A stretch of DNA of 64,000 nucleotides, taken from Diadema setosum. Taxonomy: Eukaryota > Echinodermata > Echinoidea > Diadematoida > Diadematidae. The notes beneath the pieces are model-generated. The model was not told the origin of the DNA and did no database searches. It was given only the letters and a program-made list of their open reading frames with translations. The DNA is taken from the NCBI GenBank assembly GCA_033980235.1, contig CM067064.1, forward strand, positions 32,019,170-32,083,169, read 5' to 3'. A program made the translations under genes and the position numbers. Shown here one piece after another: positions 23,003-34,049 of this stretch (the stretch's first letter is position 1; every line of letters starts with the position of its first letter).

Positions 23003-24048
23003 CTTGGGAAGAAATCGAGCATTCACACATTAAAGCTGGGGAGGTGCCCAAGAGGAATCAGGGAGATACTTGCACGTTGCATGCATCTCAACAGGTGGGG
23101 AAAAAACCCCAAAACAAACACAAAACACAATGATAAATCAAAGAGGCCTTTATATTGTCTTGTCAGTAACCTGAAAAGTATTGAATTTTTCAGGGAGCCT
23201 CCTGCAAAATCATTCTGCATTATAATCACTGATAATGGTGGTCATAACTTGCAATAGATAACACTTTTTCATACAATACAAAGAAAGAACAATTTTTAAA
23301 ACTTTGTTTGTTTGTTTGTTTGTTGCTGTTGCTGTTGTTGTTGTTTTTTGGCAAAGTGATTCTTGTACACCTGCCCAATCCATATCCTATTGCTTATACT
23401 ATGGAGACTATAGTTGCCCAAAGTATTCAATCAAAGGGTACTTGGCAACGCTTCTGTTCCAGGACATTTTAAAGGGATTATACGTCCTCCGTGTACGATA
23501 TACCTATGGACAGTAGAAGAAAATTACAGATAAAGTTAATAATGACACAACAGATGATTAAATTTTGGTAGTGACGCCAGACGACTAGAGCCAACAGAGT
23601 TAGCTCCTAATAGCTCGACAATCGGAGACACGTATATGTGAAATCAGCGTGGGATTGGTGTCGAAAGGATAGGTGTGTGGTACAGAATATCCTGTACAAC
23701 TTGTTTCAAATCATTGAAAAGAATGTGTAGCTGGACCTTGTAGGCAGTGTCACTATGGCAACAGAGAAAGCCATGAATGTGCCAGGAGAGGTGATGCAGG
23801 CATGCTCACACGTAGTGTGAACCGTGGTACAATAAATGCTGTGTAAAATGACAGGAAAGCAGGAAAAACAGCATTCTAACATTGGTCTGCATGCCTAGAA
23901 TATTTGTTGTGGGCTTGAAACGAAGAACATGGTATGCATGCAGTAGTACCAAAATGAATATCCTGCTGTATTATTACTTTACACGTGGCTGTGGACATTC
24001 ATTGCATGGCATGGACATGTCTTTGATAATCCTATGAGGAGCTGAACA
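23003..24048. other. RRP7A upstream intron, no feature recognised
   Basis: Contains a (GTTT)n-(GTTGCT)n stretch near 23305-23345. No further RRP7A exon was found here by eye. Confidence 0.4.
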
Positions 24049-24230
24049 AATCCTGGGCCCTGTTTCATAAAGCTGTTCGTGAAGTTACGAACAACTTACG
24101 AGCGACTGATGATCAGTTCTGATGTGCTATACTTATCAGAATTTCAATAATTCAGCACAAGAACTGATCACCAGTCGCTCGTAAGTCGTTCGTAACTTTA
24201 CGAACAGCTTTATGAAACACTCCCCAGGAT
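24049..24230. mobile_element. MITE, CATAAAGCTGTTCGT family
   Basis: Nearly palindromic 182-base unit. The left half runs TTTCATAAAGCTGTTCGT, TACGAAC, CTTACGAGCGACTG and GATCAGTTCT; the right half is its reverse complement, ending ...TTTATGAAAC. Non-coding. Confidence 0.75.
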
Positions 24231-24951
24231 TGCTCAATACCTTCAACCCCTCGCCCCCCCCCCCCCCAAACAACTCTGGACTTTGTATATCTTATATGTA
24301 AATAAACGAATACATTTCGATACAAGTTTGATGGTTTGTTGGTGTTATCATTCTAGTTTGACTGCATAAATCCAATTCTTGTTATTACAAACTCGTTATG
24401 ACCATTGACATTCATTGCGTTAAGTTGATCTTTTTTAAACTTACATAAGCAGTAGAGCAAAAAAAAAAAAAACTTATTATGAACATAGGGGTCAAGAAAA
24501 GTGTTTAAGAAAATGTAATGAGAGCTTGTTGTACACTATCGGTGATTTTATGACAAAAGACCATAGTATTAAGAGTGATAAGCATTGGCCTTTCAAGCAG
24601 TGTAGGAACTTTAATAAGAACTGACATGTTCAGCTACTTGATGTGAAATGGGTGTTGCATGGTGTGTTGAAGCTCATGACTCAATCCTGGGCAGGGCACA
24701 CCTGTACTAACTATGCTGATGGTGATAGTGATGGTGTTTGCAAGACACGGATACACTAAGACACAGAGCTCCCAAATGGATGGAAGAAGACATAGTCCTC
24801 TTTTACTGAGTAGTCAGGTGGCTACTCATGTGATGTGTTGATTTTTGCTGGGGAGGTTTCAAATTTATGTCTTTTTATGTTCTCTCTTTATACATGTATT
24901 TTACACACACATGTACACTGTAAACACCATGGAGCTGCAGGTGTACACATG

Positions 24952-24954
<3 letters not shown>

Positions 24955-24988
<34 letters not shown>

Positions 24989-25041
24989 ACACATACACAT
25001 AAAGTCACACACAAAGCAAGAAAGAGAGAGAGAGAGAGAGC
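24955..25041. repeat. (CA)n and (GA)n microsatellites
   Basis: AC run at 24955-24986 followed, after a short spacer, by an AG run at 25022-25041. Confidence 0.9.
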
Positions 25042-25770
25042 AGTATGCATTGCTTGATCGATTGATTTACTTTATTGTCCACAATGGAAGAGGGAGCAGA
25101 ATGAGGAATGTTGGAAAAGGTTTTCTTTAGAATAGATAGGGACTGAAATCTTTCATAGAGTCATGGAACACAATATGTAAGGTTCTGAGTGAACAGAAAA
25201 TGAATAATATATGTACATGTACAGTTTTAACCTGTATTGAATCCCAGAAAAGAAGTTTCTGTCGTTTGGTAATTGAGCCCTTCGCGTCGTTTTATCAAAA
25301 GCCACAGACAAGCACACCGAGACAAGAAAGATCATCAGCTTAGCAAGCAGGCCATGCTACCAACCAGTTCAAATGACGTATGTGCTTACCTAACGACTGA
25401 ATACAATCTTACTGTTTTCAGCTATGAACCCGATTTCAACTCTATCAATTCAAAATTATATCCAACTCTAACACATTGCACTATGAATCACGTGGTGATT
25501 AGGCCAGGCTTTGCAGACATCTCCCCTACTTTCCCAGCTTGTTTTTTCTTCTTTTTTTTTTCATTTCATTAGATTGGCCATTTCTGTAAATTTGAAAGAC
25601 TGTTAGATAAACTTCCATGTAACTCTCTTCAAGCAATTCTATCCAGACCTCATTTGTTTTTTCTTTGTTTTAAAAGTCAACCTCGCATCATTGTATCCCC
25701 CGAACAGAGTTCGCAGGATACTATGGATTTGGCCGCGTTCCGGCGCGTCCGCGTCCGCCGCAGAGATTTT
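25042..25770. other. no gene seen
   Basis: GATTTACTTTATTGTCC at 25064 could be the reversed 3' end of a LINE, but nothing else supports that. The rest is anonymous. Confidence 0.3.
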
Positions 25771-25775
25771 CTTGT

Positions 25776-27345
25776 GAGCGCTCTACTCAGTTCTTCTTTG
25801 ATCATCTTCAAATTTGGCATGAAGGTGTATTATGGTAAGACGAAGAAGCCTATTGATTTTAGTGATGGCGCCCTCGCTTGTTCCGTATTTATACATGAGA
25901 AGGTAAACTTAACAGAATCTGCTTGTGAGCGCTCTACTGGCTGCAGTTCTTCTATCGTCTTCAAATTTGACATGAAGGTGTATTGTGGTAAGATGAAGAA
26001 GCCTATTGTTTTTGGTGATGGCGCCCTCGCTTGTTCCGTCTTCATACATAAAAAGGTAATCTTAACCCTAACTAGGCCGGGCTATTTAGGTAAATGATAA
26101 TGCCGGCCGCCGACCGCGCTATCGCGACGAAAATTGGCACACACATTGCCTATGATGTAATCTAAAGTACAATGAAGTTGATTTGTGCAAAACTTATCAT
26201 TTTCACTAAATTACGCTAATTTATGCATAATGATGCACGAAATCTGACAGTATTGTATAAATCACTAAATAAAGCTCAAAACAGGCACATTTTTTTGTGT
26301 AAATATTCTTTTTAGTGTCCTTAACAAATGTAAGAGAAAAAAATTGCGCGATGAGAAAAAAGACCTAAGTATTTTGTTGTTTTTTAATTTCTTATGTATT
26401 TCTCTGTTTTTTCGACTTTGTGTTTTTTATTGTTTTTTTCATTAAAATTTGTCCGCGACATCGTTCCGAAAAAAAAAAATATGTTAAGAATTGATTTTAA
26501 TCAATAAAACCCCCAAATAATCATGCTTTTATGAAATTTGCCTGTAAACACAGTTTGCATTGAATTTGTACACGAATTCACGTTTTTGGGCAATTTTTGG
26601 TCTGACATGCACGTGCATATTTATGCGCAACTTCGGAACCACGCGCCCGGGTATCACAAATTTGGTGTCAAAAGATGCGGGAGACTCGAAAGAAAAAAGT
26701 CATGAAACGTCGCGGCGATAGCTTCTCGCGGTATCGATACATAGCGCGAAACGTCGAGTGGGGGGGGGGGGGGGGGGGCCTCGGAGGCAGGGTCTGCTTG
26801 TGAGCGCTCTACTGGCTGCAGTTCTTCTTCGATCATATTCAAATTTGGCATGAAGGTGTATTATGGTAAGACGAAGAAGCCTATTGTTTTTGGTGATGGT
26901 GCCCTCGCTTGTTCCGTCTTTATACATGAAAAGGTAAACTTAATAGGGTTTGCTTGAGTGTGTGATGCTGACCTTGTTTCTTGACCGATTTTTTCAAATT
27001 CGGTATGTAAATGTATCATAGTCTTATCTATTCACATATATCTATTGATAATGGTGCCCTCACTGTTCCATCTTTTACATGGTTGAAGGTCACCGCGATC
27101 GTGTCAAAATTTGCAGAAGTGCTTGTTCATGCAATAACTAAATTGATTGTTACTCAATAGATTTTATTCAGATTTGCTAAGGAGATGTATGGGTGTTCAT
27201 TCTACATGAAGGACACAACAGTTTGTGGTGATGGCGCCCTCAATGTTACAACTTGGATGCCAGTGCATTTCTTGTGTGTGCTCTATCAGCCACATTTCAT
27301 ATCAGATATTCTTCAAATTTGGCAAAAAGGTGCATTATAGTGTAA
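25776..27345 (+). repeat. roughly 150-bp tandem array, split by another repeat
   Basis: A unit containing GAGCGCTCTAC, then TTCAAATTTGGCATGAAGG, GATGGCGCCCTC and a GTTCC.TCTTTATACAT segment recurs with the TTCAAATTTGG landmark at 25809, 25962, 26840, 26994, about 27170 and 27312. Spacing is about 145-175 bases outside the interruption. The plus-strand open frame at 25654-26097 is only a read-through of two units (the same 40-residue text twice). The array is interrupted at 26068-26795 by a copy of the repeat also present at 36525-40110. Confidence 0.65.
26068..26795 (-). mobile_element. uninterrupted copy of the CCCTAACTAGGCC repeat
   Basis: Begins CCCTAACTAGGCCG and ends near a G run after AAACGTCGAGTG. 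Its reverse complement aligns with 36525-36900 and 39836-40110 in the same order (GCGGGAGACT..., the GGTCTGACATGCA segment, CGCGACATCGTT, GAGCTTTATTTA, CATGCATCATAATGC). It is the intact reference for the split copy. Confidence 0.6.
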
Positions 27346-28300
27346 TGAAGATGGTTATATTGTTTTTGGCCTGAAAAGTAATCCAGATGGGGTATGGGAC
27401 GGGTTTGGGGGTACATGTGCTCGATTGCAAGTGCTCCAGTTGATTTTGCTGCTCAAATCGCAAAAATCCAGCCCTAACTTGAAAGTGCAGTAGCAGTGAC
27501 AATTGCCTGAAATCAAAATTTTTCTTTATTTTGGATATACAGTATTAAAAAAAAACCTCAGATATCTTAACAATGACATATTATAGTGTACAAACCACTG
27601 TGCTTTCCACATTAAGGCTAGAAACTTACAGGAACTCCTATAACATCTAGAACTACCCATGTAATTATCAAAATGTTTGGGAGCAAAGTTTAATGCAGAG
27701 AGGAAAAGTGGGAAAGAGTACAAAGAAAATATTGATGCAAGAACACAATGCACGATATTTCAAACTGACACTGCAATCATTACCTGCATGTCACGTTTGT
27801 CTATCCCATCCCCGGCGTTTCTTGCGTCCATCCTGTTTTGTCAACTGTGGTAAACTAGCAGTAGCATTGAACCCCCACTATGAAGAAAGGGAGAAAGCAA
27901 TCATACGCTCAATGAGTTTACATAAAATAAGTGTGAGAGATATTGGGCGGGTAAGAGCTAACAGAGTGCTTCTTAACGGGATGAATTGATAGCATTGGTT
28001 GAGATGAGGATTGAGCTTTTTACTTTTTGCGAGGTACCTTGAAACCGCTAATGAAATGTTACAGAACTTTATAATTCTAAGGGAAATTCGAAGTTTATTT
28101 TATAAAAATTGGTTTCGAAATGGCTGAGAAATTAAAAACAAAGTAAAACAATGCGATCCTAATAAAAGGTGAGTCCCACCTTTTATTATGATTGCTTTGT
28201 TTTGCGATGCATTGCAGCCATTCCAAAACAGGTTCTCATCAAAATACCCCTTGAATCCTTCTAAGAATAACCCACTCTTTCATATTTCATCAGATTGGTT

Positions 28301-29148
28301 TTGTTTTGCTTTGTTTTGCTTTGTTTTTGCTCCTCCCTGGCTACGCCGGGGTACAGAATAGAAGACCGAACAGAGGGCTATAGGGCATGCAATAAGTTAA
28401 ACGCCTTTCCTCATAACAAGCATCATGACAATATACGTTAATGACCGCCAACCACTCGGTGAAAATAAGCTCTAAAACCACCAAAAGTGATACACGAGTC
28501 CCCACTCGAAGCTGATAGTTGTTCGATATTACAGTGTATAAGGACTACTTTATGACCGTTGGGGCGTCCCGGTCACGTGTCGTTGGACTACCGCTGAGTG
28601 TTGGCAAACATCCGTGCAAAAGTCATTCAGCACTCTGCCACCTTAACATTGGCTTTCACAGTAGAGTAATGCCCTCACTTGAAGTGTGTATATACACTTG
28701 ACCTGAAGATGATACAATGGTCGTGTATACGACATGTATATGCGCTCTATAGTAATTTTGTGGTCACGTGTGACTCAAATTGTGAATGAAATGTGAATCA
28801 AATTCTCAAGCTTTCATACCGAATGAATCATCACACGTCACAATACAATGACAGAAAGATTTATAGATTAGAGAATGAAACGCGCATAAGAACATATATG
28901 CGTTCCATGAGGAAATGCAACAATATTGCCCAATTCCAGGATAATGTTGTAGGTACAGTTGTATGTTGATATTAGTACGACACATCAGCACAAGTTTAAT
29001 GAAAATTGAACAATCCGTTAAAAGGTTATGAACTTTTATAGTTTCGATGCCGCCTTAGCTGGATGAGAAGATTACTGTACAGTTCATGTCGTCTTGTAAG
29101 CGATATAAAGAAAAATATGAAGAAAATTCAACATATTTTACTTTTCTA
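28301..29148. other. no gene seen between MITE pieces
   Basis: Starts with a (TTTTG/C) low-complexity stretch at 28305-28328; otherwise anonymous. Confidence 0.4.
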
Positions 29149-29516
29149 CACTGCAAAAAGTCCGGTGTTAAATAGTGAACACCGAGCTGGTGTTAAATTT
29201 TCGGTGCTCGCTTATGGTGTTAAATTAACACCTCCGGGTGTCATTTCCAAATATAAAACTGTTTTTTGAAGAGTTTCTTAGTAACTGCACTTTTTGTTGA
29301 TTTTTAATTTAAACAAGACGATCAAGAATTTTACATTAAAATAAAATTTGTACTAGATTTTTGAAAAAATGTTAAAATAAATTTACACCACAGTAACACC
29401 AGCTGGTATGGTCTCTTATTGAAGCTGGACGGGTGTTAAACCATTGATATTAACACCAACAAATATCAAATCAACACCATGTGGTGTCATTTTTTAATTA
29501 ACACCAGTACAGTGTC
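29149..29516. mobile_element. MITE rich in GGTGTTAA / TTAACACC
   Basis: Starts ACACTGCAAAAAGTCCGG and ends near CAGTACAGTGT. The interior has at least six alternating GGTGTTAA and TTAACACC motifs in both orientations, giving strong self-pairing. Non-coding. Precise ends are uncertain. Confidence 0.5.
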
Positions 29517-30247
29517 AAATTAAAAAAGTGATAATAATAAAAGGCGACATGCCACAACTTTATTAGGATCTCTTTGTTTCACCTTGTTTTTGGATATCTC
29601 AGCCATTTCAAGATCGATTTACATCGAATAAACTTTTGATACCCCTTAGAACTGCATGCTCTTTGACATCTCATAGAGTGGTTTCTGAATATCTCGCAAA
29701 ACGTTAAAAGCTAAATCCTCACCTCGACCAGAACTGTACACACCCTTTAATGCAGAGAGGAAAAGTGGGAAAGAGTACAAAGAAAATATTGATGCAAGAA
29801 CACAATGCACGATATTTCAAACTGACACTGCAATCATTACCTGCATGTCACGTTTGTCTATCCCATCCCCGGCGTTTCTTGCGTCCATCCTGTTTTGTCA
29901 ACTGTGGTAAACTAGCAGTAGCATTGAACCCCCACTATGAAGAAAGGGAGAAAGCAATCATACGCTCAATGAGTTTACATAAAATAAGTGTGAGAGATAT
30001 TGGGCGGTTAGGAGCTAACAGAGTGCTTCTGAAGCAAGTATTACAAATTGATATTAATTCCAACAATAACTGTTAAATTTTGACATAGGCACTTAATTAC
30101 TGTATTGAAAATGAAATGCAGAAATAAAACTGAAATGGAGTTAGAGAACTGAACTGCACTGCACTGACATTGTTAATAAGACTTGTTCCTTGTTCTACTT
30201 TTGCGGAGATCCCCCTTTCATTTTCTATATGAAGGGGCAGGAGTTAA

Positions 30248-30407
30248 TCATTTATGAATCGGTGCAAAGTCCTCTTTTGACATGTTTGAGGAGTGCACCA
30301 TACACCATAGAATGTCTTCATACTCAGTAACCATTTTGAACATGTACGCACGTATTGTTTGATAGTCTTTACTGAACAAGACGGTTCTGTGTGCAGCTAT
30401 AAGATAA
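30248..30407 (-). CDS. candidate terminal exon, unrecognised protein
   Basis: On the minus strand a strong acceptor (accatattttatcttatag) precedes CTGCACAC. With one base from an upstream exon the frame reads AAHRTVLFSKDYQTIRAYMF, then KMVTEYEDILWCMVHSSNMS and KEDFAPIHK, then a stop at 30250-30248. The composition looks like a globular protein C-terminus. A phase-0 reading is also open (LHTEPSCSVKT...). I do not recognise either. No clear AATAAA follows. It lies just beyond the direct-repeat unit and shares the strand of RRP7A and of the candidate exon at 32649. Confidence 0.35.
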
Positions 30408-31014
30408 AATATGGTGAATTTCGCCAAGAGCAACTTTTATTAAAATTTAAGGACAAGGATAGAGTAGGATCTCGCTGGATTCAATGTTGAACATGCTCTA
30501 CTGTAAGAACTACATAAATGGTAATTCTTTAACGCGTCAACACATTTTCTTCAAAATCAATACGTCTGACAAAGAAACAACTAAACATCGATACACTACA
30601 TAATCACTGCCATTGATTTCTTGCTACCTATATTTAGTTTGTTGGATAAGAAGTTGAATCATGGAGCTACAATCCATGATTAAATCAAACAATTTCATTG
30701 CATGTACATGGATTTACCGGCAGCACTGAATATTATCAACGTTGTCTGGGTAGAAATAGTCTGTAATTAGTGCCCATATACTAAAGAAAAGATCCCTCCC
30801 AGAGATTCATGAGGCATAGTAGTGAACATGCGTAGTGAAATCTGAACATTTTGCTCGGAGAAACCATGGAGACAAAGGTCCATGCTTTTGCATGGTTGCA
30901 CACACATTCAACCAGTAGTATCCTGAATAGCGAAATAGTACTGACAGAGGGTCTGGAAGCCAGACTATTCAACGAGGGAAGTGAAGAAAAGAACTCCCTG
31001 GAAACTACACTCTG

Positions 31015-32135
31015 CAGTCAGTCCGCAGCACCCGATAATTCGCTCGTATTTATTCAACTCGTATGCAAGCCCGCTCTAGGCTTGCATACGTAATACGCTG
31101 CGTAAGGGGATTTTGTCCTTGGGCTTTCGGCAACAAAAATACACCTTATGTTCACAAATTTGGTATCAAATTCAAGGAAAATATGTAATCTATCGTCACA
31201 TGTTACTCAAATTATTGTAAATGAAAAATATCATAGCGTAATTTGAGCTTGAAAAATGATGACAAAAGTAATTCGTGCAGTACACGTTCAAGACGTCAAA
31301 AAAATATCAAATTCACCTTGCGTCTCAATGAAAATGCTTTATTTGGTAGTCCATCTCCTAATCTTTGTATCCATGTAAATATCTTGACAATTTGTTGCTT
31401 AATCCGGTCAGGAACCAGTAAAATATACATCGATGTCAGTGCTGATCAGCTTGAAACCGTGTAATCTCAAGAGTAAGCTCTCTCATTTGACAGCGCTTGC
31501 ATTCAGCGCTTGCATTACGTCATTACGCTGCTACATAGCGGTTTCATGCCAATGGCGGTTTCTTGGCACGCGTGTAGTTCGAGCGCTGAATGCAAGCACT
31601 GTCCAATCAGAGAGCTCTTAATGCGCCACTGTTGACTTTGTGTGGAGCGTACTTCCGGCTTAGGAGTGAATTTTACAGACATTTCAAAACGGAAAAACTA
31701 GTATAAATCATGCTCGCGTCTCCTTGACTCCAATATATGATGAGCATCTAAGTTTCCTCTCTTCGAAAAAGCCAAAATCAGAAACAACAGTTTCTTAATC
31801 CGGTCAGGAACCAAAAAAACTTTAGACGACAAAATCTTCCGTGAAAAGCAGGTAAAATTTACGCAAATTCAACTGATTATTTAGTCATGATAAGATCCGA
31901 TGTTATACCCAAATTTAGTATCAAAATAAAGATCTAAGACTGGAGAACAATTTACCGTGACTTGTAGCCATGACAAATGTATGTACAAGTCGCTACACTG
32001 TGAAAACCATAGCCCTATCAAAGTCTCGCAAAATCTCGCACGACGAGACATCTTTCGAACGCAAAGATCGTCAACGAGAGTGCTGAATAAATCTTGCTGG
32101 ATCGGCTCATTAGCATACGTGCTGCGGACTGACTG
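31015..32135. mobile_element. 1.1-kb TIR element, CAGTCAGTCCGCAGCAC ends
   Basis: The 17-base terminus CAGTCAGTCCGCAGCAC at 31015 is repeated in inverted orientation ending at 32135. Inside are two direct copies of CTTAATCCGGTCAGGAACCA (31398 and 31795), a hairpin at 31058-31090, and a larger one with arms around 31474-31511 and 31580-31620 that includes CATTCAGCGCTTGCATT-type text. No coding is apparent, so it is non-autonomous. Confidence 0.6.
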
Positions 32136-32139
32136 TTGA

Positions 32140-32312
32140 GAATGATTTCGATTGATTTTGTGCTATGTAAATGCTATTTGTATATGGGTATACTGAACTT
32201 ATAACTTTCATGTGATTTATGTGTTGCTTTTACATTGTCATGGATTGATGTTGTAAACACATCTCTGTATGATTTGTGTGGAAACTTAATAAATGAAATG
32301 AAATGAAATTTA
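32140..32312 (+). mobile_element. LINE 3' end with (GAAAT)n tail
   Basis: Sequence ending TTAATAAATGAAATGAAATGAAAT has a polyadenylation-like AATAAA followed by a short tandem tail, as in CR1/L2-type LINEs that lack poly-A. A related end in the opposite orientation is at 51426-51450. Confidence 0.45.
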
Positions 32313-32648
32313 GAGATCACGTTTTTTTTTAAGCGTTGATCAGTCATTGAGAGAATCTCTTGACAATGAAGAAATTGTTTTTAAAATTATTTCTTTTGTT
32401 TATCAGTTGCATTTTTACAAACTTGGGCCGGGGTGAAATGGCATGCCGAATGGAAAATTACCAGGCAACGACGGTCAGACAAAAGAGTTCCATATTAGCT
32501 TTATTGGGCAAATATGGGCTCCCTTGCTCTTTGTAAAATCGGAATTGTCTGCAAGTAAAAAGCATAGTGTTATTACACTAATTTCAATACTTACGAAAGT
32601 TTAGATATTCTTTTTGAGAATTATCGACCTATGTCCTTGATCACTTAC

Positions 32649-32761
32649 GTTGATGCAGAAGTTTGTTACAAGTACATGCAGCAAGGATTCACAAATTGTT
32701 ATGTTTAAAGATTTATTATTCCAGATCAACATTCCTTCATTAAAGGGAGATATAGCACATG
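32649..32761 (-). CDS. candidate internal exon, unrecognised protein
   Basis: The minus strand has an acceptor gcgcttcttacacag before CATGTGC and a donor ATCAAC followed by gtaagtgat. The 113-base exon is open in the frame CAISPFNEGMLIWNNKSLNI, then TICESLLHVLVTNFCIN, entering after one base and ending in phase 0. Good splice sites and an open frame support it, but I recognise no domain. Its phase does not match the preferred frame of the exon at 30248-30407, so another exon would be needed between them. Confidence 0.35.
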
Positions 32762-32803
32762 CTGTGTAAGAAGCGCCCATGCTATGTTCTATCATTCAGA
32801 TAT

Positions 32804-33436
32804 CAGGTGTCTCAAAATCCATACAATAGTGATGCGATGACAATCTGAACACTCACATAAACGACCGGACGAGACAATGTAATGTTATTCAAAAACGTAT
32901 GGATCCAACTCAGTATACACCCCCTCTTTTAAAATGAAACAACCTGAACGTTACTACGCTCTAATAGGTCAGTGGGCTGCAGGCAGACACACACACACAG
33001 TGGTGTATATATAGAAACACGTCACAATTCGAATTTGTCTCTTTTGGACCAAATGAATGCAAACTAACATTTTGATGCGGACGATTTCTGTTGATTTTTA
33101 TTTACGTTATAATTCAGTTGGTGTGATCTTTGATACACTGGAGCAATTTTATAAATGCAATAGTGCTTACCATAGAGAAAATAAATTGTAATGGTCTGAA
33201 AGTACCCAAGACTACCTACATGCACCTCTGTGTGTGTCTGCCTGCAGCCCACTGACCTATCAGAGCAGAGTAACGTTTTGACTGTTTCATTTTATACAAG
33301 AGGGGGATGTAAACTGAGTTGGATTCATACGTTTTCGAATAAGATTATTCATTTTGTCTCCGGCAGGCGATCCGTTCCGCACTCCGGGATTGTTTGTGTA
33401 TGGGCGTTCCGATCGTCATCGCATTTGAGACACCTG
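32804..33436. mobile_element. foldback element with ~200-bp arms
   Basis: Arm 32804-33003 is an imperfect reverse complement of 33222-33436: TCAGGTGTCTCAAA with its complement, then ACGTATG.ATCCAACTCAGT and GGTCAGTGGGCTGCAGGCAG. The loop of about 220 bases is unrelated. No coding. Confidence 0.7.
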
Positions 33437-33439
33437 TAG

Positions 33440-33849
33440 TGTGTTTTGTGTGTGTACTAATACGTGTGTCTGCGCAGGGAGGTCTGCGTGCTACTGGTGA
33501 AGGCATGGAAGGCGTTCATCGCACCAAGTTGCTACGTGCATGGGCAATATATGGGATTTTTTTAGACACATCTTTGTCTTTTGTCAGTCATAGTTTAGTA
33601 CTTTACCAGTTTTGACAATGTCATTGACAGACACTCGCTCTCGCCGTTTTCTTTTCTTTTATCCAAGTTATCTAAAGAAGATATTAGAAAGTAGAAAAAA
33701 ATATTACCATGAACCATATAATAATAGCACCACTTATTTAGATACTCTTCTTTTTCCACATGAATGACGACCAGGTATAATGAATCAATACAAGGAGCTT
33801 CAAATACACCTTGATCAATACAAAAATGTAAAAACTCCCTTGAGTGTGT

Positions 33850-33892
<43 letters not shown>

Positions 33893-34049
33893 TGTGTGTG
33901 TGCGCTCACGGGGGGGGGGGGGGGGAGGGTACCCCTCCCCAGCTCTCCCATCGCTTGCGTGTTCACCCAAACCGAGCAATTATATTCTTGCACCCCATGA
34001 AAACATTTCGGTCTTTGGCCATGAGTCAATGTACGTCTCTTGCACTCCT
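33440..34049. other. no gene seen; microsatellite region
   Basis: Contains a (GT)n run at 33844-33903 followed by a G run at 33910-33924. These produce the apparent 156- and 244-residue open frames on the two strands. Confidence 0.6.
33844..33903. repeat. (GT)n microsatellite
   Basis: About 60 bases of mostly pure GT with two interruptions. Confidence 0.95.

Larger units (their letters stand above)
27690..30033 (+). mobile_element. 2.06-kb unit with 283-bp near-identical direct repeats
   Basis: TTTAATGCAGAGAGGAAAAG... at 27690-27972 recurs at 29747-30029 with only two or three differences. Between them are the 5' half of a TTAA-MITE (TTAA at 27973, element from 27977 to about 28300), unassigned DNA, a second MITE (29149-29516) and the 3' part of the same TTAA-MITE family (29525-29746, TTAA at 29747). 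The repeated block is open on the plus strand and reads ...CHVCLSHPRRFLRPSCF..CG...NPHYEEREKAIIRSMSLHK.SVRDIGR, which has a zinc-ribbon-plus-HTH look, but no family was assigned. Either a tandem duplication or an LTR-like arrangement. Confidence 0.5.

Noticed and set aside
25654..26097. 147-residue open frame as a gene
   Set aside because: It repeats the same 40-residue text because it spans two units of a tandem array and ends inside another repeat.
27690..30033. LTR retrotransposon
   Set aside because: The direct repeats do not start TG or end CA, there is no primer-binding site or pol, and the interior is MITE material.
33780..34049. N-terminal part of the 244-residue plus-strand open frame
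   Set aside because: Only the part after 34050 is LINE-derived; the first 90 residues are microsatellite and G-run translation.
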